DNA from: Lepidonotus clava
Taxonomy: Eukaryota; Annelida; Polychaeta; Phyllodocida; Polynoidae
Assembly (NCBI GenBank): GCA_936440205.1
Contig: OW387140.1
Coordinates: 30,625,659-30,689,658 of the forward strand
Direction: 5' to 3'
Length of the DNA stretch: 64,000 bases
Part shown: positions 23,201 to 32,873 of the stretch, in pieces
Layout of the letters: each line of letters begins with the position of its first letter
Numbering within the stretch: position 1 is the first letter of the stretch
Made by a program: the position numbers and the translations under genes
Notes under the pieces: model-generated
What the model was told of the DNA's origin: nothing
The model's input: the letters and a program-made list of their open reading frames with translations, nothing else
The model's database searches: none

Positions 23201-26200
23201 TGTTTGCTATATGCGTTGTGCATCTGTTATAAAATGCTTTTTGTTTCCAGTGTTCTTCGGAGAACACCCAACAGGCAGAACGTTTAGTTAGGTCCCCAAA
23301 ATGCTATCGCCTGTTGCCGCTCGTCGGTAAGTGAATCAATATGACCCATGTTGAAAACCAATTTTGATAGGAAGATTTGAGTGAGATCAGCGTTGTTTGT
23401 TTCAAAATAGTCGTATAGCTATAAACTGGTCCTTTGTACAAATCGCGTTCTCTTAGTGCCAGTGGTCAAGGTTTGTTTGGCAAACGGATATAGACGTAAT
23501 TGTAAAAATGTGTAATATGGGAGGAAAAACGACTACTACATACGTGCAGGTGGATAGGGAAAACTCCGGGGGAAACTATGCAAGTGGATAAAGTTGATCA
23601 CCAGGTTTAAAGAAGTTGAATGCCTTTTATCAGATAGACCGGCCTCTTAACATTATGATCCAGTTCTTTTTCCTGACTCTAATAAATTTAGATTAACATT
23701 TTTTCTTATTTGTACAAGCTATTACGAGAGGATGCCAGTCCTGCACAACAAAGAAGAAAAATCTTGGAAGGAAAAGGGAAAAACCTGCTCCTTTTGGGAA
23801 GACTTACTCAAGTCCTCCTGTCTCCACACCAAAATCTCCGAATCCTGCTGAGACTCCTGTCCGGTCAAACAGGTTACGTGCTGACCGTACTACTTCAGTC
23901 AGTCCAAAAGTATCTACACCTTTGCCAGGCCCTTCAGTCATCAGTCAGAAAACCATGACTTCACTAGTGCCTGAGATTTCTATTGCTGTTACCTGGTAAG
24001 TTTCAACTCATTTAGAAAGTTTTCAATTTACGTGGGTAGAGAATAAATTTGATATCTTACCATAGTTCTTTTGATAATAGATGAGTTATATCTATAAAAA
24101 ACTATATAAAAAAATGTCTTGTCCATGCACCCACTGAAGAAATAATATATTCTAAAACGCATAAAATTGCAATTATGTGTTCTCTTTAAAGGTTACTTTA
24201 TAATATATCATACTAAAAAGTTTTTTATGTATCTTGTGCATGGACTAAATTTAAGAAGACATTTTTAATCATATTAAAAAGCAAAGACATGTTCTCTTCT
24301 CAGGCTATTATCCAACATGTCTTATGGCAGAGGTTCTACATCCTTTGAAGATATCTGCACCAAGTATACTAGGGAAAATACGAAACCCCTGAAAGGGATA
24401 CCACTTGCTAAAGTTATTGCTACAGTATTTCCGGAAGTGAAAACGAGGCAGACTCCCATAAATGTATCGGTGCAAAGAACAAGACTCTACAAAGGTAATA
24501 ATAAATGGATATTATTTTTTTTATAGCTTATTTTGATACTATATAATCTACGTTGTAGAAATATACATATATATTCCTTTTGTTCATACCAACTAGGATA
24601 GGCTACTTGTTTTATTTGTCCTAAACTTACATCTTAAGTGCCTCCTTGTACTTATAACCCTGCCATTGAACCTTATGTCTCATTCCAACCATACCTTTTT
24701 GTTGGTATTATCCCAGTCCACCAAGAAAAGTATCAAATTTGTCGTTTTTTCCTCCAAATTTCAAACGTATAGAATTCTACATTTTGATATTAATCCCAGC
24801 AAACTTAATCACGTTGTTACTTCGTTGCTGCAGCATTGCTTTGATTTCAATGGAACCATGTAACTATGTACACTCCAAAACGTTGCCTACATATTTTCAA
24901 TGGATTCCACGAACGTCATTTTAGTCTCTAATGCATCCCCCTCTTAATCCGTCACTGCATTCCAAATATTGAAACATATTCTTATATTTCATAGTTAATC
25001 TAATAATTTGCTCATTAATGTAATAGTTTTGGGGAGTCCCTAGTTGGTCCCTAATGGTGGGGACTCCCTCAATCAGTCATGTCTTTAGCCATTTAATTAT
25101 CTTTATTCTCAATGACTGGTTACACAATCCCATGTTCAGCAGTTGAAGGGCATTGTCCACCTATTCTTGTTAGAGTCAGGCAGGTAAGAAGCCAGAAGTA
25201 GGTTACATAACCAATGCCAGAGCCAAACAGCCCTTCCCCCTTCAAATTTGGACCACCACTGTCACCCGCAGGTGGGCAGTCCCAGATAGGTGAGTGATAG
25301 GGCACTCAGATGGGTGTAGACCCTTAAAATCGACAGGGCGACATGGCCATTTCTTAAATTCGACATGTGACATGGAGGATAGTGACATGGAGAAAAAAAA
25401 TAAACGACATGACAGGGACCATTTCTTAAATTCGACCTGCAACATGGAAGGTTCTTAAAATCGACATGGAAATCCAAAATATAGTGACAGACGACATGGC
25501 CATTTCTTAAATTCGACATGCGACATGGGACCCCCCCATCTACACCCCTACTCAGTACTAAGTGTATGGCAGTGATGTTTATGGACCTGGTAGTAGCCCT
25601 TTCTTAAACCCCTCCCTGAGCTGTGTGTGACAGCAGGAGTGGTGGTGGTGGTGGTCAGTACCCATTGCCCATATTACACATAGCCTTCTGGTGTTAGGAG
25701 GACCTTCAGTTTACTGAGGGACGACCATCGTTCATGTATGAGCGAAACTTTGTAGCTATTTTATTTCTTGTTTTTTTTTTCCCTTTCCACACAGACATCG
25801 TCTTTGAAAGCCCAGTGGCGATGCCTTTCCATCTGGTCGGTAGACTGTTCGAGGATCATGGTTATAAGGTTACCACATACGAAGACTTCATCACTGCTGT
25901 GATTAGGTCAGAGGTTGAATGCTACGGTTTCCAACCCGTCAAGAAGATCACTCTGTGGGAGTCTGGAGACTATAAGGTAAAAATGCACTGAACTGTGAAG
26001 TCTGTGGGTTTAGGGAGTGACTTTAGGTAATCCACTGCCAGGCCCGTAGCCAGGGGGACGAACCCCCTTCTAAAATTTCCGACCCCCCCCCCCCCCAATC
26101 AAATAGGATGAAATAAATCATCATTTCAAAATTAAAGATTTTCTGAATCGACTACCCATCCATATGAAAATTTGAGCCCCATTACTTAAAAAACGAACCC

Positions 26201-29009
26201 CCCTCTGAAAAAAGCTGGCTACGGGCCTGACAGACCATAGCTAGCCACAAGTAACTTATTTCTTGAACATTTAATGCCCTGAAATATATTGATATATTAT
26301 GCTTTAATGCTTTAGATTGGTCTTATTTCTAGTATGTTTGATACTCAAATAACTAACGTGAAATATTTCCGTGTCAAGTAGTCAGAAAAAAGGCATCAAT
26401 GGATAACCCAAAAATGATTGGTATTGTATGTATTATGTCACACTTATTGCATAAAATGAAATTGATTTTTACAGATTGCAGTAGATGAAGTAGACGTCAA
26501 GCTGGACCAAATTTGTCTTCCAGCCAAGTTACAAATTGGAGGGTCGTTCTTAGCAAATATGGCCAAGTTAGTGCGAAGTATACAGTTTTGTACTGGTAGC
26601 AGTGCTAATGCCCTGCCAACAGAAGACTCTCCAGAACAACGGGTAAGGGAGGTTTTCTTTATCTTTTTATAACAAAAGATGAGTATGATGTGGCGAGGCA
26701 AAATGCTAAAAAAGTTTTTTTTAACAAAAATGGACGGTATGCACGGTTCCATTATTATGTTTAACCAATAAAGGCGGTGTGAATACACACCAATGGGACG
26801 AATAAATTACTAAATATTTACATTGTCAGTTAGAAATACGCAACATATGAAATGTGTGCTTTTGTCAAAGTAAGATCCTTCATCAATTTGTTCTCTCTCT
26901 TTCAGTGTTCATCGGAGGAGAGGCAACATGGAAACGGCATCATCAGGCCGAAGAACTGTTTGAGACTTGTGCCATTGAACTGTAAGTTTGAGGGTTCTCC
27001 TAGGCATTTAACATTCATTGATAAAGAAGAAAGTTGGTCATGTATATATTGTTTCCTGTTAATAACTATGCAGAGTTACATACATTTAATATTCAGATAT
27101 TATAGATTCAGTTGGGGGCGTTAGCCTTTGGAGACCAATATTGATATCTCTGATGAGATCAAAAGAATTTGTTGTTGTTTGAATTTTTAGTTTAAAACTG
27201 TGTAATCCTATACTAGCACGAGTTTGTAAACGGTAACATTTTTTTACCCTAGCTACATGCACGGCATGTCGAATCTGTCGAACGAAGAGGGACAACGATA
27301 GCAAACGCTACAAGAAGCTTGCGGCGGTCAGCCAATCTTCTTCATCTGCAATTCAAGAGTCTGAAGACGACACGACTGACTGCCCGTCGCCTTTAATTGA
27401 AATTCAAGAGTCTCAAACTGAAAGCGACATTCAAACTATTCCCAGCAATGTTGTTTTATCAGATCACCTGTATTTTAAATATGTTCCCCCAGATGATACA
27501 AGTACCACTGAGAATACAGACACTGCCCAGAACACAAACACACGTCTAAAACCTGGTGCTATCACATATGAACCAAGCGGACGCGCATTTTCAAACATAG
27601 AACGCATTCAGATAATACAAGAACAGATGCAGGCAATGGACATAGAACCAGGAATCATGATCTTTATGCTGGATCAGTTGAGAAATGCCACCGTGGAGCC
27701 ACGTGCTAGAAGGTATATAAGCATAGCATGTATAAGTTATTTTTGCTATATTTTCATTGTTCGTCTTCGTTTGATATCCCGTATTTTCAATTCTGTATAT
27801 GTAAGGACATTGCACAGCAACACTAAAAATCCTTGGCTGGGCGGGGATGGGCTGACACATCTCTCTGCTCTTCCCGCTGAGGACCATCACCTGTTGAGTG
27901 TGTGGCCCTGTCAATGGGACCATGCACATTAACGAACACCTGCCTTGGTAAATGTGTAAGGGTATGGTCTCTATCTTCTCATAGATATGATCATTTCACA
28001 TATTCGATCACCAAAGACAGAATTATCAAAAACCTTGCTCCCCTGTAATATAACCATAGATGTTGCTACGGCATTATCCCAAATAACCAACCAACTAAAA
28101 GGCTTGAAATATTAGAGAAGAGGCGGTGTTTGCGATTTAAGAAAAAATAAACTTGAAAAATTGTGTTATGAGATAGTTACAATTCATGTTTATTCCTGAC
28201 AGATGGGATAAACATGTAACCCACCTTTGGAGTCAGCTTTACAAGTTAAATTCGTCCGCCTATACCGGCCTGGCAAGCAGTGGTATGATAGCAATGCCAT
28301 CGGTGCGCCACCTCCAGACAAACAGCAGGAAAACAAAAGAGAGGTCACAGGAAAAGGTTCCAGAGGTAGGTGTAACGATTGACATTTTGTCTTCAATCTG
28401 CCTTCTCTGAGACTCTCGTCTTCTTTTTGTATTATTCGAAATACCATTTGTTTAAATTTCTTCACTTAGCATCCATACATGTAGCCCACATATTTAATTT
28501 CTATTAATATCAGAATTATAATTCACTCCCCGATCCATCATAAAAGTTCTACCGGTAGTCCTTTTGATTGGTTAAATCGGTACCGTCATATGTCGTGCAG
28601 CTATTAATATTATGCTGTGTTGGTTTAATAAGGCTGAGCATGGTTTCACCGTTACCCCTTAAATACTGAAGAAATTCGTACGAATGTTTTTATCAAGGTT
28701 AAGATCGATTCATGTTAAGGTGTAAGCTTTAAAAACAAATTGTTCAATAATTCTCTGCAACATAACAATATCTGAATGTTTTACAGCCCGTATGATTCTG
28801 TTCTGCTTTTTCTTGCGCGTCCAGGTTCCACGCTCCATTCCGCACTGTTAATCAAAAAGTACTAAGCGACTTGTTTCTTTTTTCGCATTTTGTTTTTCTA
28901 GGAAGACCATTCTCCTGTGATGCCCGAGATTCCTATTCCGGGCGTGATTGATCCACCTACTGAATCTGATATTGGTGCAGAATTACTCAGCTTAATTTCT
29001 TTTGATTAA
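5255..29009 (+). CDS. Triplicated winged-helix (RFX-like) module protein, 1300 aa
   Basis: Exons: 5255-5456 (ATG 5341, in-frame stop upstream at 5317), 5904-6094, 6579-6760, 14227-14394, 15402-15465, 16563-17502, 18093-18283, 18523-18704, 21078-21245, 23251-23326, 23719-23995, 24304-24494, 25795-25976, 26475-26642, 26906-26981, 27253-27712, 28203-28365, 28902-29009. All introns are GT/AG, and the coding length is 3903 nt, divisible by 3. The N-terminus (MKRVKSDQPHGRPKKKH) has an AT-hook-like GRPKK core. Three modules follow at residues 39-241, 554-760 and 852-1058, joined by Ser/Pro/Thr-rich linkers, then a C-terminal tail. Each module starts with a segment like the RFX winged helix, so DNA binding is likely. 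The second half of the module matches no family I know. There is no signal peptide or membrane segment, so I infer a nuclear location. It could in theory be three tandem genes, but no start or stop separates the modules and all linker junctions keep phase 2. Confidence 0.85.
7440..8545 (+). repeat. Left-arm tandem 174-bp repeats
   Basis: The core ggttgccatggtaacc recurs near 7484, 7660, 7834, 8008, 8182 and 8359, a period of about 174 bp. Each unit also carries catatcttcactgcttatt, gcaaccagggtgtcaaattg and gtgctattgcaaggaagtgc. The units drift in sequence toward the loop side. GGTTGCCATGGTAACC is itself a 16-bp palindrome and resembles an X-box/RFX-type site half (GTTRCCATGGYAAC). Confidence 0.85.
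9125..9281. repeat. Diverged GGGGCCTTCC-type MITE in the foldback loop
   Basis: It starts ggggtcttccattaagtaca and carries two copies of the gagaattttggaaatttgca block with g-rich tracts between, as in the intact copy at 35307-35470. The right terminus is degraded. Confidence 0.5.
9501..10531. mobile_element. TA-flanked MITE (CAGTAGA...TCTACTG) with minisatellite
   Basis: It begins CAGTAGAGACCCACCTAA and ends TTAGGTGGTTGCATAAGAGA then GTTTCTACTG, with TA directly outside both ends. The first 10-20 bp are inverted with some mismatches. The TA duplication and CAGTAGA ends fit the Tc1/mariner-pogo superfamily; this copy has no transposase. It sits inside the loop of the foldback element. Confidence 0.65.
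9705..10055 (+). repeat. Minisatellite, about 60-bp C-rich units
   Basis: Roughly six units contain ctctgccggcctcagccctt followed by agtcctctcactcaccccc. The 105-residue ORF across it (9759-10076) is only the repeat translated and is not a gene. Confidence 0.75.
11155..11362. repeat. Small inverted-repeat element (TTTCATAACAAA)
   Basis: CAGTTTCATAACAAAGTTCC at the left is mirrored by GGTTTGTTATGAAACAGGCC at the right, about 200 bp apart. It is probably a MITE within the foldback loop. Confidence 0.5.
12530..13500 (-). repeat. Right-arm tandem 174-bp repeats
   Basis: These are reverse complements of the left-arm units. The core ggttaccatggcaacc recurs near 12541, 12715, 12888, 13062, 13236 and 13410, a period of about 174 bp. 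The equal copy number and order in the two arms argue that the arms were made by one inverted duplication or were homogenised. Confidence 0.85.
15530..16010 (+). repeat. Pyrimidine-rich low-complexity tract in intron 5
   Basis: The tract is a run of imperfect ccctaccctatc-like pentamers and hexamers on the plus strand. The 74-residue ORF across it is compositional. Confidence 0.7.
16315..16334 (+). repeat. Poly-G run of 20
   Basis: Twenty consecutive G sit just after ggggcggatcctagat, a sequence of the common dispersed-repeat type, in intron 5 of the module gene. Confidence 0.7.
16563..17502 (+). other. Large linker exon with RSERLRAH repeats
   Basis: The 940-nt exon covers residues 242-553. 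It begins TSRGCQSCQQKKKN, the C-x2-C plus basic motif shared with the other two linkers. It then encodes degenerate repeats: IKSERLRAHCAVSV, IRSETLRAHCTPSV, PSEWSQARRTASV and FRSERLQARHTASV, separated by PVPDPS/NQ-type spacers. A shorter SPDSHEVMDIPVTD repeat lies in the middle. The linker is predicted to be disordered. It ends SIAVSW with the Trp codon split, the same junction as the other linkers. Confidence 0.85.
20225..20560. repeat. Direct duplication flanking a VNTR
   Basis: About 75 bp (ttttgaaaagttgaacatgt ... cctaagggtcaacatt ... tatagattgg) occurs at 20225-20305 and again at 20489-20565. The two copies bracket the 21-bp VNTR and precede the 24-bp VNTR. Confidence 0.75.
20330..20460 (+). 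repeat. VNTR, 21-bp GGTACCTGGTATGCC units
   Basis: Six to seven units of ggtacctggtatgccaatam. The unit is a multiple of three, so ORFs appear on both strands (MPIPVPG and GIPGTGI repeats). These are artefacts. Confidence 0.85.
20585..20815 (+). repeat. VNTR, ggcattgtcatggggat units
   Basis: About nine units of roughly 24 bp built from ggcattgtcatggggatg. All three plus frames are open across it, which is a sign of repeat structure and not coding. Confidence 0.85.
22303..22396. repeat. Hairpin with C16 and G14 arms
   Basis: cagcctat followed by 16 C (22311-22326) pairs with 14 G (22375-22388) followed by ataggctg. The loop contains a shorter inverted pair, ccacg...cgtgg-like. It may adopt structure in single-stranded DNA. 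Confidence 0.75.
22639..22687. repeat. 12-bp perfect inverted repeat
   Basis: GCTTTTGGGGCG at 22639-22650 and CGCCCCAAAAGC at 22676-22687, with a 25-bp loop. Confidence 0.8.
23719..23995 (+). other. Short linker exon between modules 2 and 3
   Basis: The 277-nt exon covers residues 761-851. It begins ITRGCQSCTTKKKNLGRKRE (C-x2-C then a basic stretch) and carries one VRSNRLRADRTTSVS repeat, homologous to the repeats of the large linker. It ends ISIAVTW with the split Trp. A longer-looking ORF in another frame starts LLREDASPAQQ but does not fit the splice phases. Confidence 0.8.
25300..25530. repeat. Tandem ttcttaaattcgacatg repeats
   Basis: Four imperfect units of about 55-65 bp share ccatttcttaaattcgacat and gacatgg. 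They lie in the intron upstream of exon 13 (25795-25976). Confidence 0.65.
26039..26229. repeat. MITE with CAGGCCCGTAGCCAGG ends
   Basis: CAGGCCCGTAGCCAGG at the left and CTGGCTACGGGCCTG at the right form 15-bp inverted termini around about 190 bp with cgaacccccc blocks and a C-run. It lies in the intron upstream of exon 14. Confidence 0.7.
27253..29009 (+). other. C-terminal exons of the triplicated gene
   Basis: Exons 27253-27712, 28203-28365 and 28902-29009 encode residues 1059-1300. They begin TCTACRICRTKRDNDSKRYK, the third C-x2-C basic motif. An acidic Ser/Thr-rich stretch follows (QESEDDTTDCP), then a hydrophobic helix-like segment (QMQAMDIEPGIMIFML) and RWDKHVTHLWSQLYK. The protein ends in the acidic tail SDIGAELLSLISFD and TAA at 29007. 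The short acidic and hydrophobic C-terminus could be an activation-type tail; this is speculative. Confidence 0.8.
27840..28105 (+). repeat. SINE family S3 partial copy (CAAC tail)
   Basis: It matches the body of the fuller copy at 56229-56560: gaggaccatcacctgttg, gggaccatgcacattaa, gaacacctgcctt, ggtatggtctctatcttctc and ataaccaaccaac. The tRNA-like head is missing. It spans the end of exon 16's downstream intron. Confidence 0.65.
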
Positions 29010-29079
29010 GGAAAAGCATATGTACAGAGCAATGACAAAGCTGTAAAATAGCGTGATATATTTTACAGATTATTTATGT

Positions 29080-29158
29080 CTATAAACGATTGATTGTTTT
29101 CATTGGCGTAAATGGATACTATAAACGATTGATTGTTTTCATTGGCGTAAATGGATAC
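29080..29158 (+). repeat. 39-bp tandem duplication in the 3' UTR
   Basis: Two copies of ctataaacgattgattgttt ... cattggcgtaaatggata lie just after the stop codon of the module gene. Confidence 0.85.
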
Positions 29159-29194
29159 GCACCTGTCTTTCTTAAAGTGACAATGCAAAGTGTT

Positions 29195-29200
29195 AATAAA
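29195..29200 (+). terminator. Candidate poly(A) signal of the module gene
   Basis: AATAAA lies about 185 bp after the TAA stop. A second near-consensus (taataaaat) follows near 29398. Confidence 0.5.
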
Positions 29201-30574
29201 ATAAGTTTTCGTCAGCTGGAGTACTTTTGTTTCTCACTTTACACGAACACGGTAAAGTTTCTCAAAATTACACTTTTCTCTCAAGGGTTCATGTATAAAA
29301 ATGATATATGTTTTCTTAAAAATTAAAATGCAATTATAAATAGTTATCTAGTTCGTAGAGCGTGGCTATTAGCCCAGTCTGATAGATGCATTAAAAATTA
29401 ATAAAATTTATAGTTATTTTATGTTAAGTCAGGCAAATTATGTCGAAGAAATCCGTCGCAATATGTCTGTAGATATTAAACCGACAGAATTCTCTGCAAA
29501 GATCTTATCATATATTAGAAGTTGAAACTAAATATTTTGATGACAAAAAAGATCCGTACACTTCATTAGAATTTTTCCATAGTGATATTTTTTAATATGA
29601 TGGACTAATTTGACTTGGCATTCTCAGTGCACTATTATCTATAAGACCATTACGATTATGTAACCATTTTCCCTTTCAGTCAAGTCAAAACAATTTTAGG
29701 AATCTATTTTTTTTTTACCAAATGTCACTAAGATATTGTAGTCCTATACGTACACGGTTCTTAAAATTCAACTTCTCTGTAAAAAATATGTCCATTAACT
29801 GTAATGATACTTAGATATAGTGTCGAAAATAAGGAACCTCCTAGATACAACTGCGATTATTCCTAGTATCTGAAATGCAAGTTTTGATAAAGTATATGAC
29901 ATTTAATGTAAGTTTGTTCATTTTACTTGAATTCTAAAGATTTTAACTCAACTATTTTGTTGCCTCACTTGTTAGGCTAGTATATCCAGTGACAATGACA
30001 AACAACCAACTGTAATTCTTCCTACCACGGATAGCTGATTTACTGCATTTTAGGCACCTGCAGGTTAATTTTGACTGATTTTGTAGACAAAAACTCTGGG
30101 AAAACTATAGAAAATGTACAACTATTTTCTATATATCTTTCTGAAATAAACTGATTTCCAAAACAACTTGAAAAATATCAAATAAATATAGATACCACAT
30201 GGAAAAATAGTCAATGCTAGTTTTTCATCACATTAGACTACGAGATATGGCATGGTTATTGAAAATTCCTATACTTAAGCACTAACTTGTCTACAAATTT
30301 CCCAGCATGCACCTTGATTTAGGCTAGTCTGCAAGTGAACTTTAATAAATGAGCTATCCGTGGTGGGGAGAATTACTGTTAATATCCGATAAACAAAATG
30401 TGTGCGGTATTGAATTTGTAAAATGAGGCAAGAATTCTACTGCCTGATATATATTTACTTGACTATAGCTAGATCTAGACAATTTTACTAAATATTTTCA
30501 CTATATACAAGTAATCAAATCTTACGAGAGAAATAAAAGATCAATAAATGTCTTTTTATATGAAAATAACCCAT
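29201..30574. other. Intergenic, no gene recognised
   Basis: The stretch is AT-rich with no supported ORF or repeat family. The only notable point is a pair of partly matching blocks (ccagtgacaatgacaaaca and ggtggggagaattactgtta). Confidence 0.5.
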
Positions 30575-30580
30575 TTTATT
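30575..30580 (-). terminator. Candidate poly(A) signal of SMIM30
   Basis: TTTATT on the plus strand (AATAAA on minus) lies about 1.27 kb downstream of the SMIM30 stop. It is the first good hexamer I noticed there, and a long 3' UTR is assumed. Confidence 0.3.
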
Positions 30581-31848
30581 TCTTATAACGTATCTCCTTA
30601 ACTTGTTTTTTTTTACCTCACGTTAATTCTCCCACATCTACCACCTTAAACTTATGGTTATAACTTTGGATACTCTCAGTATCCGTTTTTATGTCTTGAA
30701 AAGTCACGTGTGACGGCAGCTTGCACAGAATATATGAACATCAATAGAAATAAACAATAATAGTTCGTGCTCGACGGATAGACATTTCAGTTGCGAATAG
30801 GAGTGTCCAGTGGAAGCGACACTGAAGTGCTTAACAATTTATATTCAACTATACTATGTAAGGCCAAATTTTAAACATTTCAAATGTTATCCAATTGTTG
30901 ATTAGAGTACTTAGTGAAAAGAAGGGACATTCAAGATTGAAGAACACAAACTACAATACAAAAATAGATCTACAGCATGATCACAAACTTATTACAGCAC
31001 GCTGGAAATCGAAATGATCTTAAGTCTGGTTTAGGGACATTCTGGTTCTTCTCGGGGGCATTGCTATTTGGCTCACATTCATCACAATACGGTAGTCAAT
31101 CTTGTCGTTATTTCGTAGTTTCGGTTCTACATCTTCTTTTTTAGACTGGCTTGCGAATTTTGCTCGATCTATATATACATGTACATACATAACAGATCTA
31201 AACTTGGCGAAATGATAATGGATATATTATATTGCCTGACATGAACGAATCATCCGGGGTTGATTCGTTTAACATAGACACTGGACAGTTCTGGTAGTTC
31301 TTGAAAGAAGTCATGTTGAGTGCCTTTTGTAGTTTATATCAGTGTTAGGTAGACACACTGCTCGCCGAAATGCAGACTTTGGTTGACAGGTGGTTCTATG
31401 TCTGACATTTTGTGGTCGCTACTTTTGATGTGCGACTCATCATAATATTAAATATATGACAAGCTTAATTATCAGGAATGTGTTAAATAATCTGACGAAA
31501 GACTGTAAAGAGTAGAACAAATATGGCATGTCTCATGACATAACTAGGCCTAGGCCCTACGTCAAGTGACGTCTTCACAGTTCATCGTACACTTCCTTGA
31601 AATGTCCATCCGAGAGCTCAGCCTCAGAAGGACGCATTCCACTTCATTTCCAACCATTGTATCCTTGAAATAACGTAAACAATGTGAAAGACTGTCTTTT
31701 CAAGTCCCACTTATGATATCTTTCTCGGGTTGTCATCCTAAATCAAATACAACAGGACACATTGAAGTCAACACAGTGAAGGCCTCGGGAGTCTCGTACT
31801 TTGTAAGAGTAGCACGTCATACTTTTTCACCAATCACCGACTCTGGAA

Positions 31849-32028
31849 CTAGGCAGCCCCAGCTCTCCGCCTGGCGTACACCCCTAAACAAGCACATATT
31901 CCAAGTGTGCTTATTGTTAGGCCAAGTAATAAGGCTACCACGTCTCCTCCGTCAAATGCTGACACTCCGGGGAGAAATACGGCAAAAAGGAGCGCCACAA
32001 ACTGAACGAGTACCGTCATCTCCGCCAT
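31849..32028 (-). CDS. SMIM30: SMIM30, small integral membrane protein 30
   Basis: The ORF is 59 codons from the ATG at 32028 (AACATGG context): MAEMTVLVQFVALLFAVFLP, GVSAFDGGDVVALLLGL, TISTLGICACLGVYARRRAG. It matches the vertebrate SMIM30 microprotein in length (59 residues) and in its signature ALLLGxxxSxxGICACLGVYARxR. The layout is an N-terminal signal-like hydrophobic stretch ending near VSA, a short lumenal part, one transmembrane helix and a basic tail, which is a small single-pass membrane protein of the secretory pathway. It is intronless within the coding part. An upstream in-frame ATG at 32052 (MPHDNKIN) would add 8 residues; the family length argues for 32028. Confidence 0.93.
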   Translation of the reverse strand: MAEMTVLVQFVALLFAVFLPGVSAFDGGDVVALLLGLTISTLGICACLGVYARRRAGAA

Positions 32029-32304
32029 GTTGATTTTGTTGTCATGTGGCACGTGATTCGCCGCCAGTCACATGACCAGACCCACACGATAAAACGATAG
32101 CGAGATGATCGACGATTGTTTGACCACTTTAAAGTTTCAGGAGACTAAAGAATGAATTTTGCATGGTATTAGTGAAAGTCCCTATGCTTTTTATGAATGA
32201 TTAAATCTTAAAAGGCCGTAAAACGAGCGAAAATGTTGTTGCACAAATGTGGCGGGAAAATGGTTCACTCTCCTAGCACAGACAGTCCGTGAGTTTGTTT
32301 GGCC

Positions 32305-32390
32305 TGCGCCGGCGCACGCCGCCATCCCATAATAATTACCTTATGTACCAAATTGCAATGCATTGTGGGATAGCGGCGTGCGCCGGCGCA
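32305..32390. promoter_or_regulatory. GC-rich 86-bp palindrome upstream of SMIM30
   Basis: TGCGCCGGCGCACGCCGCCA then TCCCAT is mirrored by ATTGTGGGATAGCGGCG then TGCGCCGGCGCA, with a loop of about 35 bp. Each arm contains the self-complementary TGCGCCGGCGCA, similar to an NRF1-type site. It lies about 280 bp upstream of the SMIM30 start. It could be a promoter element or a MITE. Confidence 0.55.
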
Positions 32391-32873
32391 CCCGATCGAA
32401 CTGACCTACTTGCAAGTGGCAGGTGCGCGAAGTCGTGGGCAGGAGGTGGCCGAACTGGACCGTTCATAATTATTGGTAAGATTAACCATTTAATGTTTTA
32501 TTTCCAATATTCTCATATCAAACAGGTTAGAATACAATTTTTCCTTCAGGAGCGTAAACAAATCGAGTAATGTCTAGATGTTTTCCTACTACAAACGCGT
32601 GTAGATCATTATTTTACCCTATTATCGCTCGGGCCGTGCAACATTGCCAACAAGCTCGAATTCTTAGTATTAAGTTATGTTTTAAAGCTTTAAATACTTT
32701 AAAAGTATTTTTGTTTTGTCGATGCTCTCGTGTTTCATTTTTTTGTTGTATTTGTCCCACTGTTCTTGGTTGCCGTTTGCCCCTATTTTTGTTGTTGTCG
32801 GTGTTCTTGTTTGTTTTTTGACCGTTATTGCAGTATTGACTATTGTGTTGTGGTCTATTTCCTTTTTTCCTTT

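Larger units (their letters stand above)
18093..23326 (+). other. Module 2 exons of the triplicated gene
   Basis: Residues 554-760, in exons of 191, 182, 168 and 76 nt. Key segments are LHEIYATYVKDHPLPIGTNQ, FSKLIFAIFPGV and RTRLYRGI (winged-helix-like), then LPIPFEDVGDLFEKHGYIVS, GFRPIKKITLWESGAYK, SFLANMADIIKRLDFC and CYRLLPLV. It is the copy closest to the RFX pattern: IY..Y, then F.KLI..vFP, then R..Y.GI. Confidence 0.85.
24304..26981 (+). other. Module 3 exons of the triplicated gene
   Basis: Residues 852-1058, in exons of 191, 182, 168 and 76 nt. This is the most diverged copy. The winged-helix-like part has LAKVIATVFPEV in place of FSKLI..FPG. The second part keeps HGYKV, GFQPVKKITLWESGDYK and GSFLANMAKLVRSIQFC, and the end reads CLRLVPLN. 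By hand count the 61-residue second-exon segment matches module 2 at 30 positions. Confidence 0.85.

Noticed and set aside
27591-27932. ORFs on both strands across exon 16 and the next intron
   Set aside because: Read-through of a real exon into an intron and S3 SINE; the minus ORF is a shadow.
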